The notes under the pieces: generated by a model | What the model was told of the DNA's origin: nothing | The model's database searches: none | What the model saw: the letters and a program-made list of their open reading frames with translations, nothing else | Source of the DNA: Blastomyces gilchristii SLH14081 | Taxonomy: Eukaryota > Ascomycota > Eurotiomycetes > Onygenales > Ajellomycetaceae | Direction of reading: 5' to 3' | Assembly: GCF_000003855.2 (NCBI RefSeq) | Contig: NW_003101677.1 | Location: 3,219,450-3,283,449, forward strand | DNA: 64,000 bases | Part shown: piece by piece, positions 13,124 through 25,300 of the stretch | Position numbering within the stretch: position 1 is the first letter of the stretch | Layout: each line of letters begins with the position of its first letter | Program-made: the position numbers and the translations under genes

Positions 13124-14453
13124 TCTGTACTTAATTTAAAGACGAATTTTATATATAGCATTGTGTATAGTTACTCTGATAAGTGAGAGTGTCAGGTCAC
13201 GTGATCTGGCTTACTAATTCTTTCATCATATCACTTCTTACAAGCTAGTAACCTTTTAATTAAGCAAGCTTTGTATCTTTCACAGAAATAACATTAGAAG
13301 CTGAGATATCTAAATCTCACTGATATTATGAAAATAACAGTGAATTCATACCTAGAAATAAGAATTATTGCACAATGAACTTTATCATTTTACAAAGTCT
13401 CTACGTATGTTAAGATGACATATTCAATCTTTTAATCTATGATAAAAATTATTAAGCTGATGATGAGATTCTTCATTAGTCTGATAGAAGAGAGAAGAAC
13501 ACTCTTTAATAAGAAGAACATACTCTCTAGAGAAAATATGAGCTACTAGCTAAGAATAACTGATAATATTATACACTATCAATAAGTAATTCTAATGATA
13601 TTCAAGGAGAAATCAACTGCAAAGTTGATAAATTTTATAATAGATATAAAGATAACTGCATAGTAAGGAATTGAAATCCTGCACTGAGATGAAAAAAGAG
13701 AACATAAAAGTCAAGATCTTAAGATCTATTGTCAAATTAAAGAAATAGTGTATAAGACAATCACTTCTAATACATCACAATTCAATAATTCTGCAGAAGG
13801 TATCAATCATATTATTACTGAAAAAACAAGAAGTCTACTATTTAATAGTGATCTGAAAAGAGATCTTTAAGAGAAGACAATACAAGCTGTAATCATGATA
13901 ATTAATACATCTTCAACATCAACTAAGATTTTTGAATGTACTAATGAGTTTTCACTTACATCTTTTAAAGCATGAACTGGAGTACAACTCTCTATTCACT
14001 GAATACACAGATAGAGATGTAAGATGTACAAGAAGAATTTAAAAGTATCTACCAAGCTTCAGAACAGAACAGATGACAAGAAATGATAACTAGTTAATTA
14101 TTAGAGACTATATCAATATCACATATGAAATTCTGTGAGACAGTGCTTGAAAATCACATAAGATGTTGTGTTTAATAAGGCATTTGACACAAGAGCAACT
14201 AAACCTGTCAACATGATCAAGAAGTCAATTGAATTCTCAGAAGAACTTGATGTTTTAAATACTAACAAAGAATGATAACACTGCTTATTAAGATATCTAA
14301 CTAAGGAGAAGTCAGATATTGTGAAGATGATTATCAATTAGAATCTAAAGAATGTTATTGACTCAGCTCATCTCTTGAATGATAAGACACAGCTCATTAA
14401 TGATGAGAAAATAGAAGACTCTGTTAATGAAAATGATTCTATTCCTAGTATTC

Positions 14454-14467
14454 TAACAGACTATTCA
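14454..14467. repeat. SINE target-site duplication, left
   Basis: TAACAGACTATTCA is repeated exactly at 14843-14856. The related copia copy B carries the empty site (TTCTAACAGACTGATTAA near 20457), which confirms this is inserted DNA. Confidence 0.93.
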
Positions 14468-14842
14468 CCCCGGTGGCCGAATGGTTAATGCGGCCACCCG
14501 GTAGCGCCTTGGCGTGGGAAACCAAGGCGCGTGGGTTCGAAACCCGCAGGGGATACATTAAATCCGGAACTCAAGCACCTCAGGTTTCTAATAAATACAG
14601 AGGTGTACAAATCGCTCCAATGAATCGCTCTATGTTCCTGAGCTGGGAAGTTATTATCGCATGTATCTAATTGTCACTTCTTTGTATTTTCCTATGTTCT
14701 TGTTATCTTGGCGTGGTCTCAACACCTGTATTTCCTCCTGTATAATCAACACTTGACCTGTATTTAACATCACGCAAGGACTCATCATAAGCTCCGCTTG
14801 CATATGAGTATAATGGAAGAATAATAATAATAATAATAATAA
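14468..14842 (+). mobile_element. tRNA-derived SINE with AAT tail, not RIP-mutated
   Basis: A 375 bp non-coding retroposon. The head is tRNA-like: an A box (TGGCCGAATGG at 14474-14484, as in class II Ser/Leu tRNAs) and a perfect B box (GGTTCGAAACC at 14534-14544) spaced 60 bp apart, with a T stem-loop. The rest no longer folds as a tRNA but forms strong hairpins (GGTGGCCG with CGGCCACC; GCGCCTTGG with CCAAGGCGC). An unrelated body follows, and the 3' end is GGAAGAATAATAAT plus more AAT units. A 14 bp perfect duplication flanks it. Its base composition is normal although it sits in heavily mutated copia DNA. It is either young or, at under 400 bp, too short to trigger repeat-induced mutation. 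The short open frame across it is incidental. Confidence 0.92.
14474..14544 (+). promoter_or_regulatory. RNA polymerase III internal promoter (A and B boxes) of the SINE
   Basis: A box TGGCCGAATGG and B box GGTTCGAAACC at the spacing usual for tRNA genes. This supports pol III transcription of the SINE. The acceptor-stem ends pair only over four bases (CCCC with GGGG), so a functional tRNA is unlikely. Confidence 0.75.
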
Positions 14843-16528
14843 TAACAGACTATTCAATTACACTTGCAGAGACTGAAAGAAGCTAAGGCTGAAATTATTA
14901 ATATAAAGTAATGAAGAGAAAAGTTAAGATGTTTGACCAGAGAAAGACATACATTATTATTGAGAAGATATCAGATATAAATATTCTATCAGAAAAATGA
15001 ATATTTAATTATACACTGAATAATAAGAAACAAACTATCTGCTTTCAGATCTGTTGAGTGATTAGATGTTTTCTACAGAAGTAAGATATTCATCATATAA
15101 AATCATATACTGTGATAATATCAGAACTCATATCATGTAGCTTATTTACTATATTACCGGTCAGTGAATGAAAGAATAAATCAATTGATTATGTGTTTAC
15201 ATTCTTGAATGAAATTCTCTTATCAAATGAGATTGTCTATATGCAACTATCAACAGGTGTGAAGCATGACAGAGAATATTTAATAGAACTACTTTAATAA
15301 AGCTTATATGAAATGAAACAAGTGATAAGAATGTAATATTTTCTTGTAACAGAACATCTTATGACATTGAGATTTAAAATATTATATTATGATAAAGGTT
15401 TTCTATATCACTTTATTTAAAAGATATATTTGATACTATATATTAATGACTACTGAGTAACAGGCTCTCAAGAACAGCAACTAGATTGAGTATTAACAGA
15501 GATAGTTAAGAGATTTGAGATAAAGAATATTGATAAGAATAAATCATATCTGAGAATAAAAGTGAACTGTCTGAAAAATGATGATATAGCAGTGACACAG
15601 AGCTGTTACATAGAGAAGATTGTCACAGATTTTGAATTGAAAAAGATGAATCTAATCAGCATATTAATAGTATCTGAAATATGTATAGAATTCTGATCTG
15701 ATGAGAACAGTGATCTCAATCATAACTTTACAGTTATCTAGTATTAACAAGAATTGAGATTACAGTATCTGATCTCAAGTAGTAGACTAAACCTAGTATT
15801 CACAGTTAACTATCTTTCATAATTCAACTTATACTTATATAAAGAATGCTGAGCAGTATTGAAATATATTCTATAATATGTTAAAAAGACTAAGAACTAT
15901 AACATATTATATAAGAAAGAGAGTGACAACTTGAGTTCTGTTATATACTATGATTCAAATTGAGCAGAAGCAGATTCTCAATACAAATCAATCACTGAGT
16001 ATATTATATTGATAAATGAGTTATCAATATCATAGTAATCATAGAGACAGATATTCATTGTTAAATTAATTACAGAGACTGAATATATTACAGCTAGTGA
16101 GATAGTCTGTAAGATAATCTAGCTGAGTTATATATTATATAATGCTGAATTAGTGAAAGAAACAGTGAAGATCTGTTCAAGGCTACAAGTTGATAATAAG
16201 AGTTCAATCAATCTAGTAAAAGCGGAATCTCTGACACACTGATCATATTATATTGAGATAAGATATTATATTCTCTAAGATCGGATTGAAAAGAGATATA
16301 TTGTGATAAAACATATTAGTTCTATAGTTAATAAAGCTGATGACCTCACTAAGCTGTTGACAAGATTAGCATTTAAAGCATTTATTAAGAACACTGATCT
16401 AAGAGAGATCAAGAAAGATTAAGATAATAATGATACAGTGTATTAATGAATTTTATATGTATCTGTTAATTTTTACAGTTATTATCATACAGAGGCTTTT
16501 TCTAATAAGGAAATCAGAGTCTGATTAA

Positions 16529-16764
16529 TGTAACTAATTATTATTGCGTTTTTGAAAGAATTGAGATGAAATGATTAGAATAATAACAGCGCAATTAGTG
16601 AGATAGTGTAGTAAGAGAGAGTGTTAATAATTACTATACCTACTCTAATCACGTGTCACTCAACTTATGTTGGTGATTACTACACCTACTCTAGTCACGT
16701 GTTACCTCAACCTATTTAGTGTAACTCGCGTAATTAGATTACAACATAATAACATTATTCTTCA
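16529..16764 (+). repeat. Ty1/copia LTR shared by copies A and B (236 bp)
   Basis: Begins TGTAACTAATTATTATTGCG and ends TTCTTCA; it matches the LTR at 22164-22354. Copy A pol runs directly into it from the left and copy B gag starts to its right. It holds an internal duplication of about 50 bp, so the CACGTG palindrome occurs twice (TAATCACGTGTCAC, TAGTCACGTGTTAC). This accounts for its extra length over the 191 bp LTR. Confidence 0.82.
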
Positions 16765-19700
16765 AGAGATTATGAAGCTCTTCGCAAGCAAAATAACTGT
16801 AATAACATGTTAACTACATCTTCACATATTATTACATGTGTCTAGATGTTGTTTATAATTGAACTCATAATTAATCTAAGGTTCAGAGAGACGTCTGACT
16901 TGATAAAAGAATACATGTCTTCAAGATGAAGAAATGAGAAAATGTCAGAGCAGTAAACACAAGATCACAGATCACTGTTAATATTAATAATGAATTAGAA
17001 GGCAACTTCTGAGATGTTTAAGCTGAATGAAATCATTGCAGAGAAACAGTCTGATAAGTTCAATGAATATAAAAACTTAGTTAAAGATATTAGTGAGATG
17101 TCAGACAATGCAGAGAGCTTAAGTGACTGAAATGATAATAGCTCTGTAAGTGAGAAGACTTGCATGAGACTAGAAATTATAAGACTTCAGTATGAGATTG
17201 AGCAGATGAAGATCAGTAGAGATGACTCTGCAGATAATAAGATAAGAGCAGATCTAACAGAATATCTTCAGTGAAAAGAGAAGATATCTGTTATAATAAA
17301 AGTTCTTGAAGAATTCAGAAGTCAAGTAAGACTTATCAAAAGACTGATAGTTCTCACTGAATTCATTAACTACTCAATATGAGGAGAGGAAATTCTTTTA
17401 ACTGTAGAGTAGTCTGAAACTGATAATATTCTTGAAGATAATAATCTTGATGAGAATGCTATTATGAACATGTAATATTTTTGAAAAGAATGTAATCTTT
17501 AATTATACAATTACATGTGATCTGTAATTATCACAGACTAAGACTCATTTCACTATACTTAAGAAATTCAAGTTGTCTGCTTATACTCTATGAACTATTA
17601 TAGAGAATAACCTTTCTAAGAGATCTGCTATTTACAGAACTCATCTGTTTAAGAAGCTGATTAGTATGACTGCTAAGTCAAAAGACACAGATCATACTTT
17701 CATTAAATGTCTGATTATCATAAGAACTGATTATATCTGTCTAGAATATAAGATCTCAGATGTCATGTTTTTCAACAGACTGCTTACAGAAGTTAACAGA
17801 GAGTGAGCCTCATTCATAAGAAATTGAATGAATCAAATTGACAAAGATAATACTCAACTCTTAGAGAATGATTTTATAAGCCTGTGCTGTAATTAGACTG
17901 ACCGTGTGACTGTGTCTGGGACCAGGATCAGATTTTTTATTAGTTCCATTATCAATTCGACCGATCTCATTACACAGTTTTAACATTAGATAGTAGTCTC
18001 ATACTGTCTCAGTGAGACTTACTGTCTACTCTTATCACATTTTCCAAATGAGATCATGATTTTCACTGCTTAATTTAAATTATTTTTATTGCTTTAAATG
18101 ACTTTAAATCTCATTTGAGTGTTACTAAAAAGCATTACTTTTTAAAAAATTAAAAATAGTCTAAAAAAACCTTAAAATGTCTAAAAATAGTAACTTTATG
18201 CTAAGAATGAGACTAAATGAAATCAAATGAGATCACTTTCTCATTTTTTTCAAGTCATGGTTTCATTTTAAGATCTCATATATGATCACTTTGCATGTTT
18301 TTTTAATGACTAGTCCCAGCGGGGATTCACGCTAAGAAATGTATGAGATCAGACCAAATGAGACCAAACATGAAATTCATGGTCCCGGCGGCCAGTCTAG
18401 CTGTAATATTCTTTTGCAGCTCTCTGCTATCAATGAGACAAGTATTGATATATCTAGAAACTCTATCAACAATATACAAGACAAGAATAAGAAAGACAAG
18501 AACAAAGAGAAAGGCAATGACAAGAATAAGAACAAGAATATTGACTTTAAATCTAAATGTAGAGACAATGATGTGCAGACATGCTATCATTGTCAAAAAG
18601 TTGATTATATTCAGGCTGACTGTTGAAGGAAATACTCTGAGAAATATTCTTCAAGTTCGAATTTTAATATCAATAGAAACAAGGATAAAGACAAGAATGC
18701 AGAGAATACAGATGCTACTTCTATTCACAATATCATGAAGTAAGTATTTTATATCAAAGAAAAGATCTATGTGAGTGATCAGACAGAAAAAAATACCTGA
18801 ATTCTAGACTCTGAATTGAGTGCTTATGTCACATCTCACAGAGATCTTGTTCTGACAAAATCTCAGAAGGTGAAAGTAATGTTAAAAATAATAGACAGAA
18901 CAGGAGTTCTCACTACACCTATAGAAGATACAAAGATTTCAGTAAAAGAAGTAAATATACTGTTAAATAATATTCACTATATTCTGAAGTTAGAAGTAAA
19001 TCTTATGAGTATGAGTAAGCTTGTATGTCAGAGTTATACCTATAAGCAGTTGATATATAAGAATAATTATATCATGTTGATTATATCTCTCAACTGCATA
19101 TTCTCATTTACAGTAAGATTAAATAAGAATAATATCTATGAGGTGAAAAAATCAGTTATATACAGAGACTTGATCTGATTTGCTATACTCAATGATGATT
19201 TTGAATCTGTGAACACATTATAAGTGAAAGATAACACAATATTAACACTATCTGACAGAAATGATACAAAGATTACAGAACTTACAATGATATAATAACA
19301 TTAAAAGCTAGAATATCTGAATTCTGTAAATATTGTAAAAATAACAGCAGATTCATATTTAGAGATGAGAATTATTAATTTACAAGCTTTACTATTCTAC
19401 AAAGTCTGTGTTCAGATAAAAATAACATATTCAATCTTCACATCTATGACATGAGCTGTTAAGCTGATAATGAGATTCTTCATTGATCTGACAGAGAATG
19501 AAAAAACACTTTTTGATGAAAATGACACACTCACTAGAGAGAGTGTAAGTTATTGATTGAGTACAATAAATGATGCAATCTGTTATAGACAAGCAATTTC
19601 TATGATGAGAAAGAGAGAATCTACTATAAGATTAATAAACTTCATCACAGATATTAAGATAACTATACAATATTAAGTTGAGACTTTACACTGAGATGAT

Positions 19701-22163
19701 AAAGAAGAGTTCAAAAGTTAAGAACTTAAGATCTACTGTCAGAGTAAAGAAATAGTGTATAAAATGACTACATCTGATACATCACAATTGAACAGTCTGA
19801 TGAAATGTATCAATTAAACTATGATAGAGAAGACAAGAAGCTCGCTATTTAATAGTGAACTGATGAAAGAGCTCTGAAATAAGATAATACAAGCTGTGAT
19901 CATGATAATCAACACATCTTCAACATCAATAAAGATAGTTAAATGTAAGAAAGACATATCACTTACATCTTTAAAGCATGAACTGAGACACAATCTTCTG
20001 TTCATTGAATATGAAGATAAGACTGCAAGATCTATAAGAAGAATTTGAAAGTGTTGAATAAACTTACAGATAGAAGTGATGATAAGAAATAGCAGCTGAT
20101 TGAATATCAAGATTTATACTAATATCATGTGTGAGATTCTGTTACATGTTGTCTTGAGATTATATAAGATATCATATTTGATGAAGCTCTTAACATGAGT
20201 GTAAATATATCTGTAAATACAGTGAGAGACTTCAATGAATTATCTAATAAATTAAACATTCTGAATGTTAGAGAGAGATAGCAGCACTGCTTACTATAAC
20301 ATCTAATGAAGAAAAAGCTAGATATTTCAAAGATGATTATCAATGAGAACTTAGAGAGTGTAATTGATTCAATCTGTCTTTTAGATAATGAGATACAGCT
20401 TATCTTGAATAAAGAGTTTGAAGACTCTGTTAATGAGAATTATTCTATTCTAAGTATTCTAACAGACTGATTAACTATGCTGATGAAAGTCAAGAGAAGC
20501 TCAGACTGAGACTATTGATATAAGATAATGAAAAAGAAGATTAAGATATTTGAACAGAAGAAGATATATATTATTATTAAGAAGGCTCTGAAAATGAATA
20601 TTCTGACAGATAAATAATTATATGATTGAAAATTCAATAATAAGAAAGAAATCATCTGTTTTAGAGCTCACTGAGTGATTAGAGAGTTCTTACAACAGCA
20701 GAGTATTTATTATACAAGATTGTATACTGCAGTGATATTAGAGTCTACATTACATAGTCTATTTACTATATCAACTGCTAAAGAATGAAAGATTAAATTG
20801 ACTGACTATATATCTGCATTTTTGAATGATATATTATCTCAGAATGAGATGATCTATATACAACTACTCACAGATCTTAAGTATAATAGAGAGAACTTGA
20901 TAAGACTACTCTGTCAGAGTCTATATGAAATGAAGCAAGCTGTAAGAGTATGATATTTCCTTATAACAGAGTATCTGACTATATTAAGATTTAAGATATT
21001 ATCTTATAATGATGAATTTCTATATTACTCTGTTCGTAAGATCTATCTAATATTACATGTTGATAATTGTCAGATAATGAGATCTCAAGAACAGCAATTA
21101 GACTGAATATTAAGAGAGATTACAAAGAGATTTGAGATAAAGAATGTTGAAGAGATCAACTGATATCTTAAAATAAAGATTAAATGCCAGAGAAATAACA
21201 ATCTAGTGATTACACAGAGTTGTTATATTGAGAAGATTCTTGAAGATTTCAGCATGAATAAGATAAATTCTGCAGAGACCTCAATGATGATGAGTATATA
21301 ACTGAAATTTTCACCTGATGAGAATGATGAATTGAATGATAACTTTATAACTATAAGATATTGTCAAGAATTAAAATCATTGCTGTATTTGATCTCAAGC
21401 AGTCAGTTAAATCTGATGTTTACAGTTAACTATCTCTTATATTTTAACTCACATCTGTATAATATATATTAAGCAGTGTTGAAGCATGTTCTATATTATA
21501 TCAAAAAGATGAAAAATTACAGTATATTATACAGAAAGAAGATCAGTAATAAAAGTCTGAGTTCTGTGATATACTGCAATTCAGACTGAGCAGAGATGAA
21601 TTCTCAATACAAATTGACTACTAACTATGTTATATTGATTAATAAGTCACTGATTTCATAGCAGTCACAGAGACAGACATCTATCATCAAATCAATCACA
21701 GAAGCTGAATATATTACAGCTAGTAAGACAGCTTATGAGATAATCTGATTGAATAATATATTATATAACACTAAGTTAATAAATGATAAGAAAGTGAAAA
21801 TATACTTATATCTATAAGTTAATAATAAGAAAGCAATCAATCTAGTGAAAGAGAAGTTCTTAATATAAAGATTATATTATATTAAGATAAGATATTATAT
21901 TCTTCACAATCTGATTGAAAAAGAAGAAATTATAATGAAATATATTAATTCTATAATAAATATAGTTAATAGTCTCATCAAGTCACTGACAAAGCCTGTG
22001 TTTGAAGATTTTATTAAAAGAGTTAATTTGAAAGAGATCAGAAAAGAATGATTGAATAATAATAATAATACAGCAGATTAATGAATTTTACATGTATTTC
22101 CTGATTTTTATAATTATTACTGTACAGATGTCTTTTCTAATGAGAAAATCAGAGTCTGATTGA
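16765..22163 (+). pseudogene. Ty1/copia copy B gag-pol, decayed
   Basis: The plus-strand internal region has an acidic, helical gag-like segment (about 16938-17880, words such as IEQMKISRDDSADNK). A hAT MITE interrupts it at 17894-18399. A zinc knuckle at 18582-18624 reads CYHCQKVDYIQADC; the expected His is Tyr, one C-to-T change away. A protease-like region follows near 18816-19178, then integrase, a reverse transcriptase whose YVDD box has become HVDN (near 21047-21060), and an RNase H like that of copy A. The end is near 22049. Stops occur throughout. It is closely related to copy A, and both are inactive. Confidence 0.85.
17894..18399 (-). mobile_element. hAT-type MITE copy 5 (506 bp, reverse orientation)
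   Basis: Same family as the copy at 3960, inverted. The ends are TAGACTGACCG and GGCCAGTCTA, with a perfect 8 bp duplication GCTGTAAT at 17886-17893 and 18400-18407. It splits the gag region of copia copy B just upstream of the zinc knuckle. Short open frames across it are by chance. Confidence 0.92.
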
Positions 22164-22354
22164 TGTAATTAATTATTATTATGTTTTTGAAAGAATTGAA
22201 GATGAGAAGAGGCTCTAAATGATAACTTATTATAGATTATAATGTAGTAAGAAGAGGTGTTAATAATTACTATATTTACTCTAGTCACATATCATCTCAA
22301 CCTATTTAGTATAACTCGCGTAGTTAGATTACAACACAATAACATTATTCTTCA
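22164..22354 (+). repeat. Ty1/copia copy B 3' LTR (191 bp)
   Basis: Begins TGTAATTAATTATTATTATG and ends TTCTTCA. It lacks the 50 bp internal duplication of the 16529 LTR and its CACGTG word has decayed to CACATA. No 5 bp duplication matching the left side was found. Confidence 0.82.
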
Positions 22355-25300
22355 AGAACTTATTCTTATAAGAAGAACATCGGGTTAATTTACAGTCATT
22401 ACACCGTGAATTCATCATTTCACTCATGTTACATGTCACTGATTGTAACACATATTTCATCATTATATTCAGTAACATGTCACTGAATATTAAATGTTAA
22501 AATAATGTTAAAACAGTACAGAGCTCTCTAATACTATTATAACACTACTCAGTAACTGTGTAATTAGTAGATACTATTATCAGAATACTACTAAGATACT
22601 ATGAAATACTGCATACTATTCTATCAGTGAAATTAATATACTATTAAGCTAGTTATCTGTTACTCAGCTGCTATTCATCAACTATCTATCTAAAGAAATA
22701 AGACATATTAATTATAATGTAAATATCTTATTATCTGAGACTTATACATTAAATAATCATCATTTTCATTACTATTCTGTATTAAAATATTATATAATAC
22801 TGTCTTTTAAATCACTAGCAGTTCAATAATAGTGTAATTGTTAGAATTCTCTTGTAAAATCAGCAGATTCAGTAGACAATCATGCATGATATAATATAGA
22901 GAAATAAGTGTAAAGAAAATTTACTTAATTTCTCTTATTTTATAAATAAATATAATTGTAATCTGATCAAGCTCTGTTCTCTGATATTAAATAATATTTT
23001 CTTTTATGAGAGAGATTCAGTGAATATGATCTCTGATTTATATATTAGCAGGTGAATAACTGATTAATTAATTGATTGAATAGATATATTAAACTGAGAA
23101 TGTTAACTTCTTATACAAAAGTATTGAACAGTAACCTGGTTTTAAAACTGCGAACTTATTTCAATCAGTATCATAGAATTCTCATAGCTTATTGAGAAAT
23201 GAATGAAGTAATTTAAGCTTGAAAAGATTTCTAAATTATATACTGACTTTCTCTAATATCTTACTTGATAATAGATGATCAAAAATCTTCAGAGTAATAT
23301 ACTCTTTTATTAACTTTAACTTATTAGAGTAGTTCAGTGAATTATCATTCTTATCTTTAACTTCTTCATTTATTCTCATCAGATTATTGAACAGTGCTGA
23401 ATATACTATATATAAATCTTGAATCTTCTGTATCAGATGTATATCAGAGCTGTTAAAGAAATCTTTTAATATTAGTTATAAAGTTCAGTAAAAGCTCTTC
23501 TATAAGAGTAGTGTCTTTTTTATATCTTAATAATTTATTTACTGTATCAGATTCTTATAGTTCTGATACTTGTTCTCTCTCATTAGAATATTATATTAAA
23601 TACTGTATATTCTTTAATCTGCTTAATATAGTGTAAATTAATATACATATTTAACTGTCTCTTTATATATTATATAAGCTTTGCTTTTTTTATATAATCA
23701 CTGATATATGTGATAACAGTGCTTATAGTTAAAGCAGAGAATAACTGATAACTAATAACTGAATCAGCTTAAGATAATTTAAATATTACTGTTACTCTGA
23801 CTGCTGCTTTAATAAGAAATTGTAGTTATCAGTGAGCTCTTAGTATAATTTAGTGAGTTACTTCAGAATTATATTCTCCTAATAATTAAGATATTAATAG
23901 ACTATTATTTCTTATAATAGCTGTATAGATCTGAATAATAAGATCAATGAGTGATTAATTTACCACTGAAAATGCTATAGAAATGATCTACTTAATTACT
24001 AGATTAAGTCATTTCTCTCTGAGCTTACACTGCAAGATAAGAGATATAATAATTAAGACTTAGATATACTTCTGAAGTTAATACTTCTTGAGATGAGTGA
24101 TTAGTGACTGTAAATAATTTCAATCATGATAAAAAGAAAATGTCTGCAATATTCATAAGTATTCTAGCTAACTATATAATAATACAATAGAGTAGATCAG
24201 TAATGAGTGTAAAATTTTCAAAATTTCAGCAAACTTACTATGACATAAATTAGAAGAAAAAAGAAAGATTAAATTCAAACTTAAATATATTTGAAAAAGA
24301 GATATTATCTGTGCTATTATACTCTGCTCTTAACATATTTACTCTCTATATATGAGATTCAGCAGATCATTCAGTTTAGGCTGAAGATGTTATATATAAT
24401 AATGAAATTGACTGTTATTGCATAGATTGTAGTTCAGATTTGACTAATTTTTATTATTAATAAAGCAGCTTCAGTATAATCTTTTTACAGTTAATTCTTT
24501 AATTTCTGTATTACTATTTTACTGCAGTATATGATTAAGAAATACAATACAAGATGCAATCACTCTCATCTTTTTTTCATTAATATTCACTATAATTCTC
24601 TCATAATTCAATATAGATAAGTCATGTGACAATGCAGTAACTATGTCAGAAAAATTGATATTATAAAAATGAAAGATTAGAATAAAAATATTTTTTTACT
24701 TTAAACACTTAACAGTACTTAGTGTAGAAATTAAATAAAAACTTATCAAGCTTCAGTACATGTTCTGATATAAACTAAATTCATTAATAAATAATTGATA
24801 TAACAGAGAAATAACTTGTATATCAGATTAAAATATACTTTTCAAAAGATCTTATTTATATATCATAATTTTCAACTCAGTCTGAATCAGTGAAGATTTG
24901 CAATATAGTCATATCTTAATCATCTCAGTTTTAGTTCTTATGACCTGGTGAAGAAAATACTGATCTTGACTCTTATATACTGACAGATCAGAATCTGATT
25001 CAAATGTTCTATTTATATAAATATTAAGTTAATTGAGAACTTGAGTAATTAAGCTATATTTCATCTCATTCTTCATTATAATTATTTCAAAGAGACTAAA
25101 TGATGAATTCAAGAACAGTAATCTTTATACAGTCTGTGAAGTATAGTGAACAGCTTCTTAAACTTTCAAAACTATTATATGAGATCTCATATCTAAATAT
25201 CAGTAATTATGTCTGATAAATTACACTCTCTTAATATGAGATATATCATTCAACTCTGATTTATAGTAGTATTCAAGATTCTCATACTGATATCAAACAA

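Larger units (their letters stand above)
13280..16528 (+). pseudogene. Ty1/copia copy A pol (integrase-RT-RNase H), decayed
   Basis: The plus strand encodes the pol part of a copia polyprotein. Recognisable pieces are the reverse transcriptase active-site box at 15439-15450, now YIND instead of YVDD, followed by SQEQQLDW and RFEIKN. An RNase H segment near 15940-16280 contains ILYYDSN, ITETEYITAS and the DNKSSINL box. The end is KADDLTKLL (about 16330-16355), with the stop at 16420-16422. The 5' part (LTR, gag) is missing; similarity to copy B starts near 13280. A SINE lies inside at 14468-14842. The catalytic Asp-to-Asn change and many TGA stops make it inactive. Confidence 0.88.

Noticed and set aside
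14468..14560. Functional tRNA gene
   Set aside because: A and B boxes are good, but the acceptor and anticodon arms do not fold (only a CCCC/GGGG acceptor core, and a 9 bp stem with a 9-base loop instead of an anticodon arm). Duplications and the AAT tail show a SINE.
18327..18738. ORFs on both strands around the hAT/copia junction
   Set aside because: Part is hAT MITE sequence by chance open. The real coding signal there is the copia gag zinc-knuckle frame.
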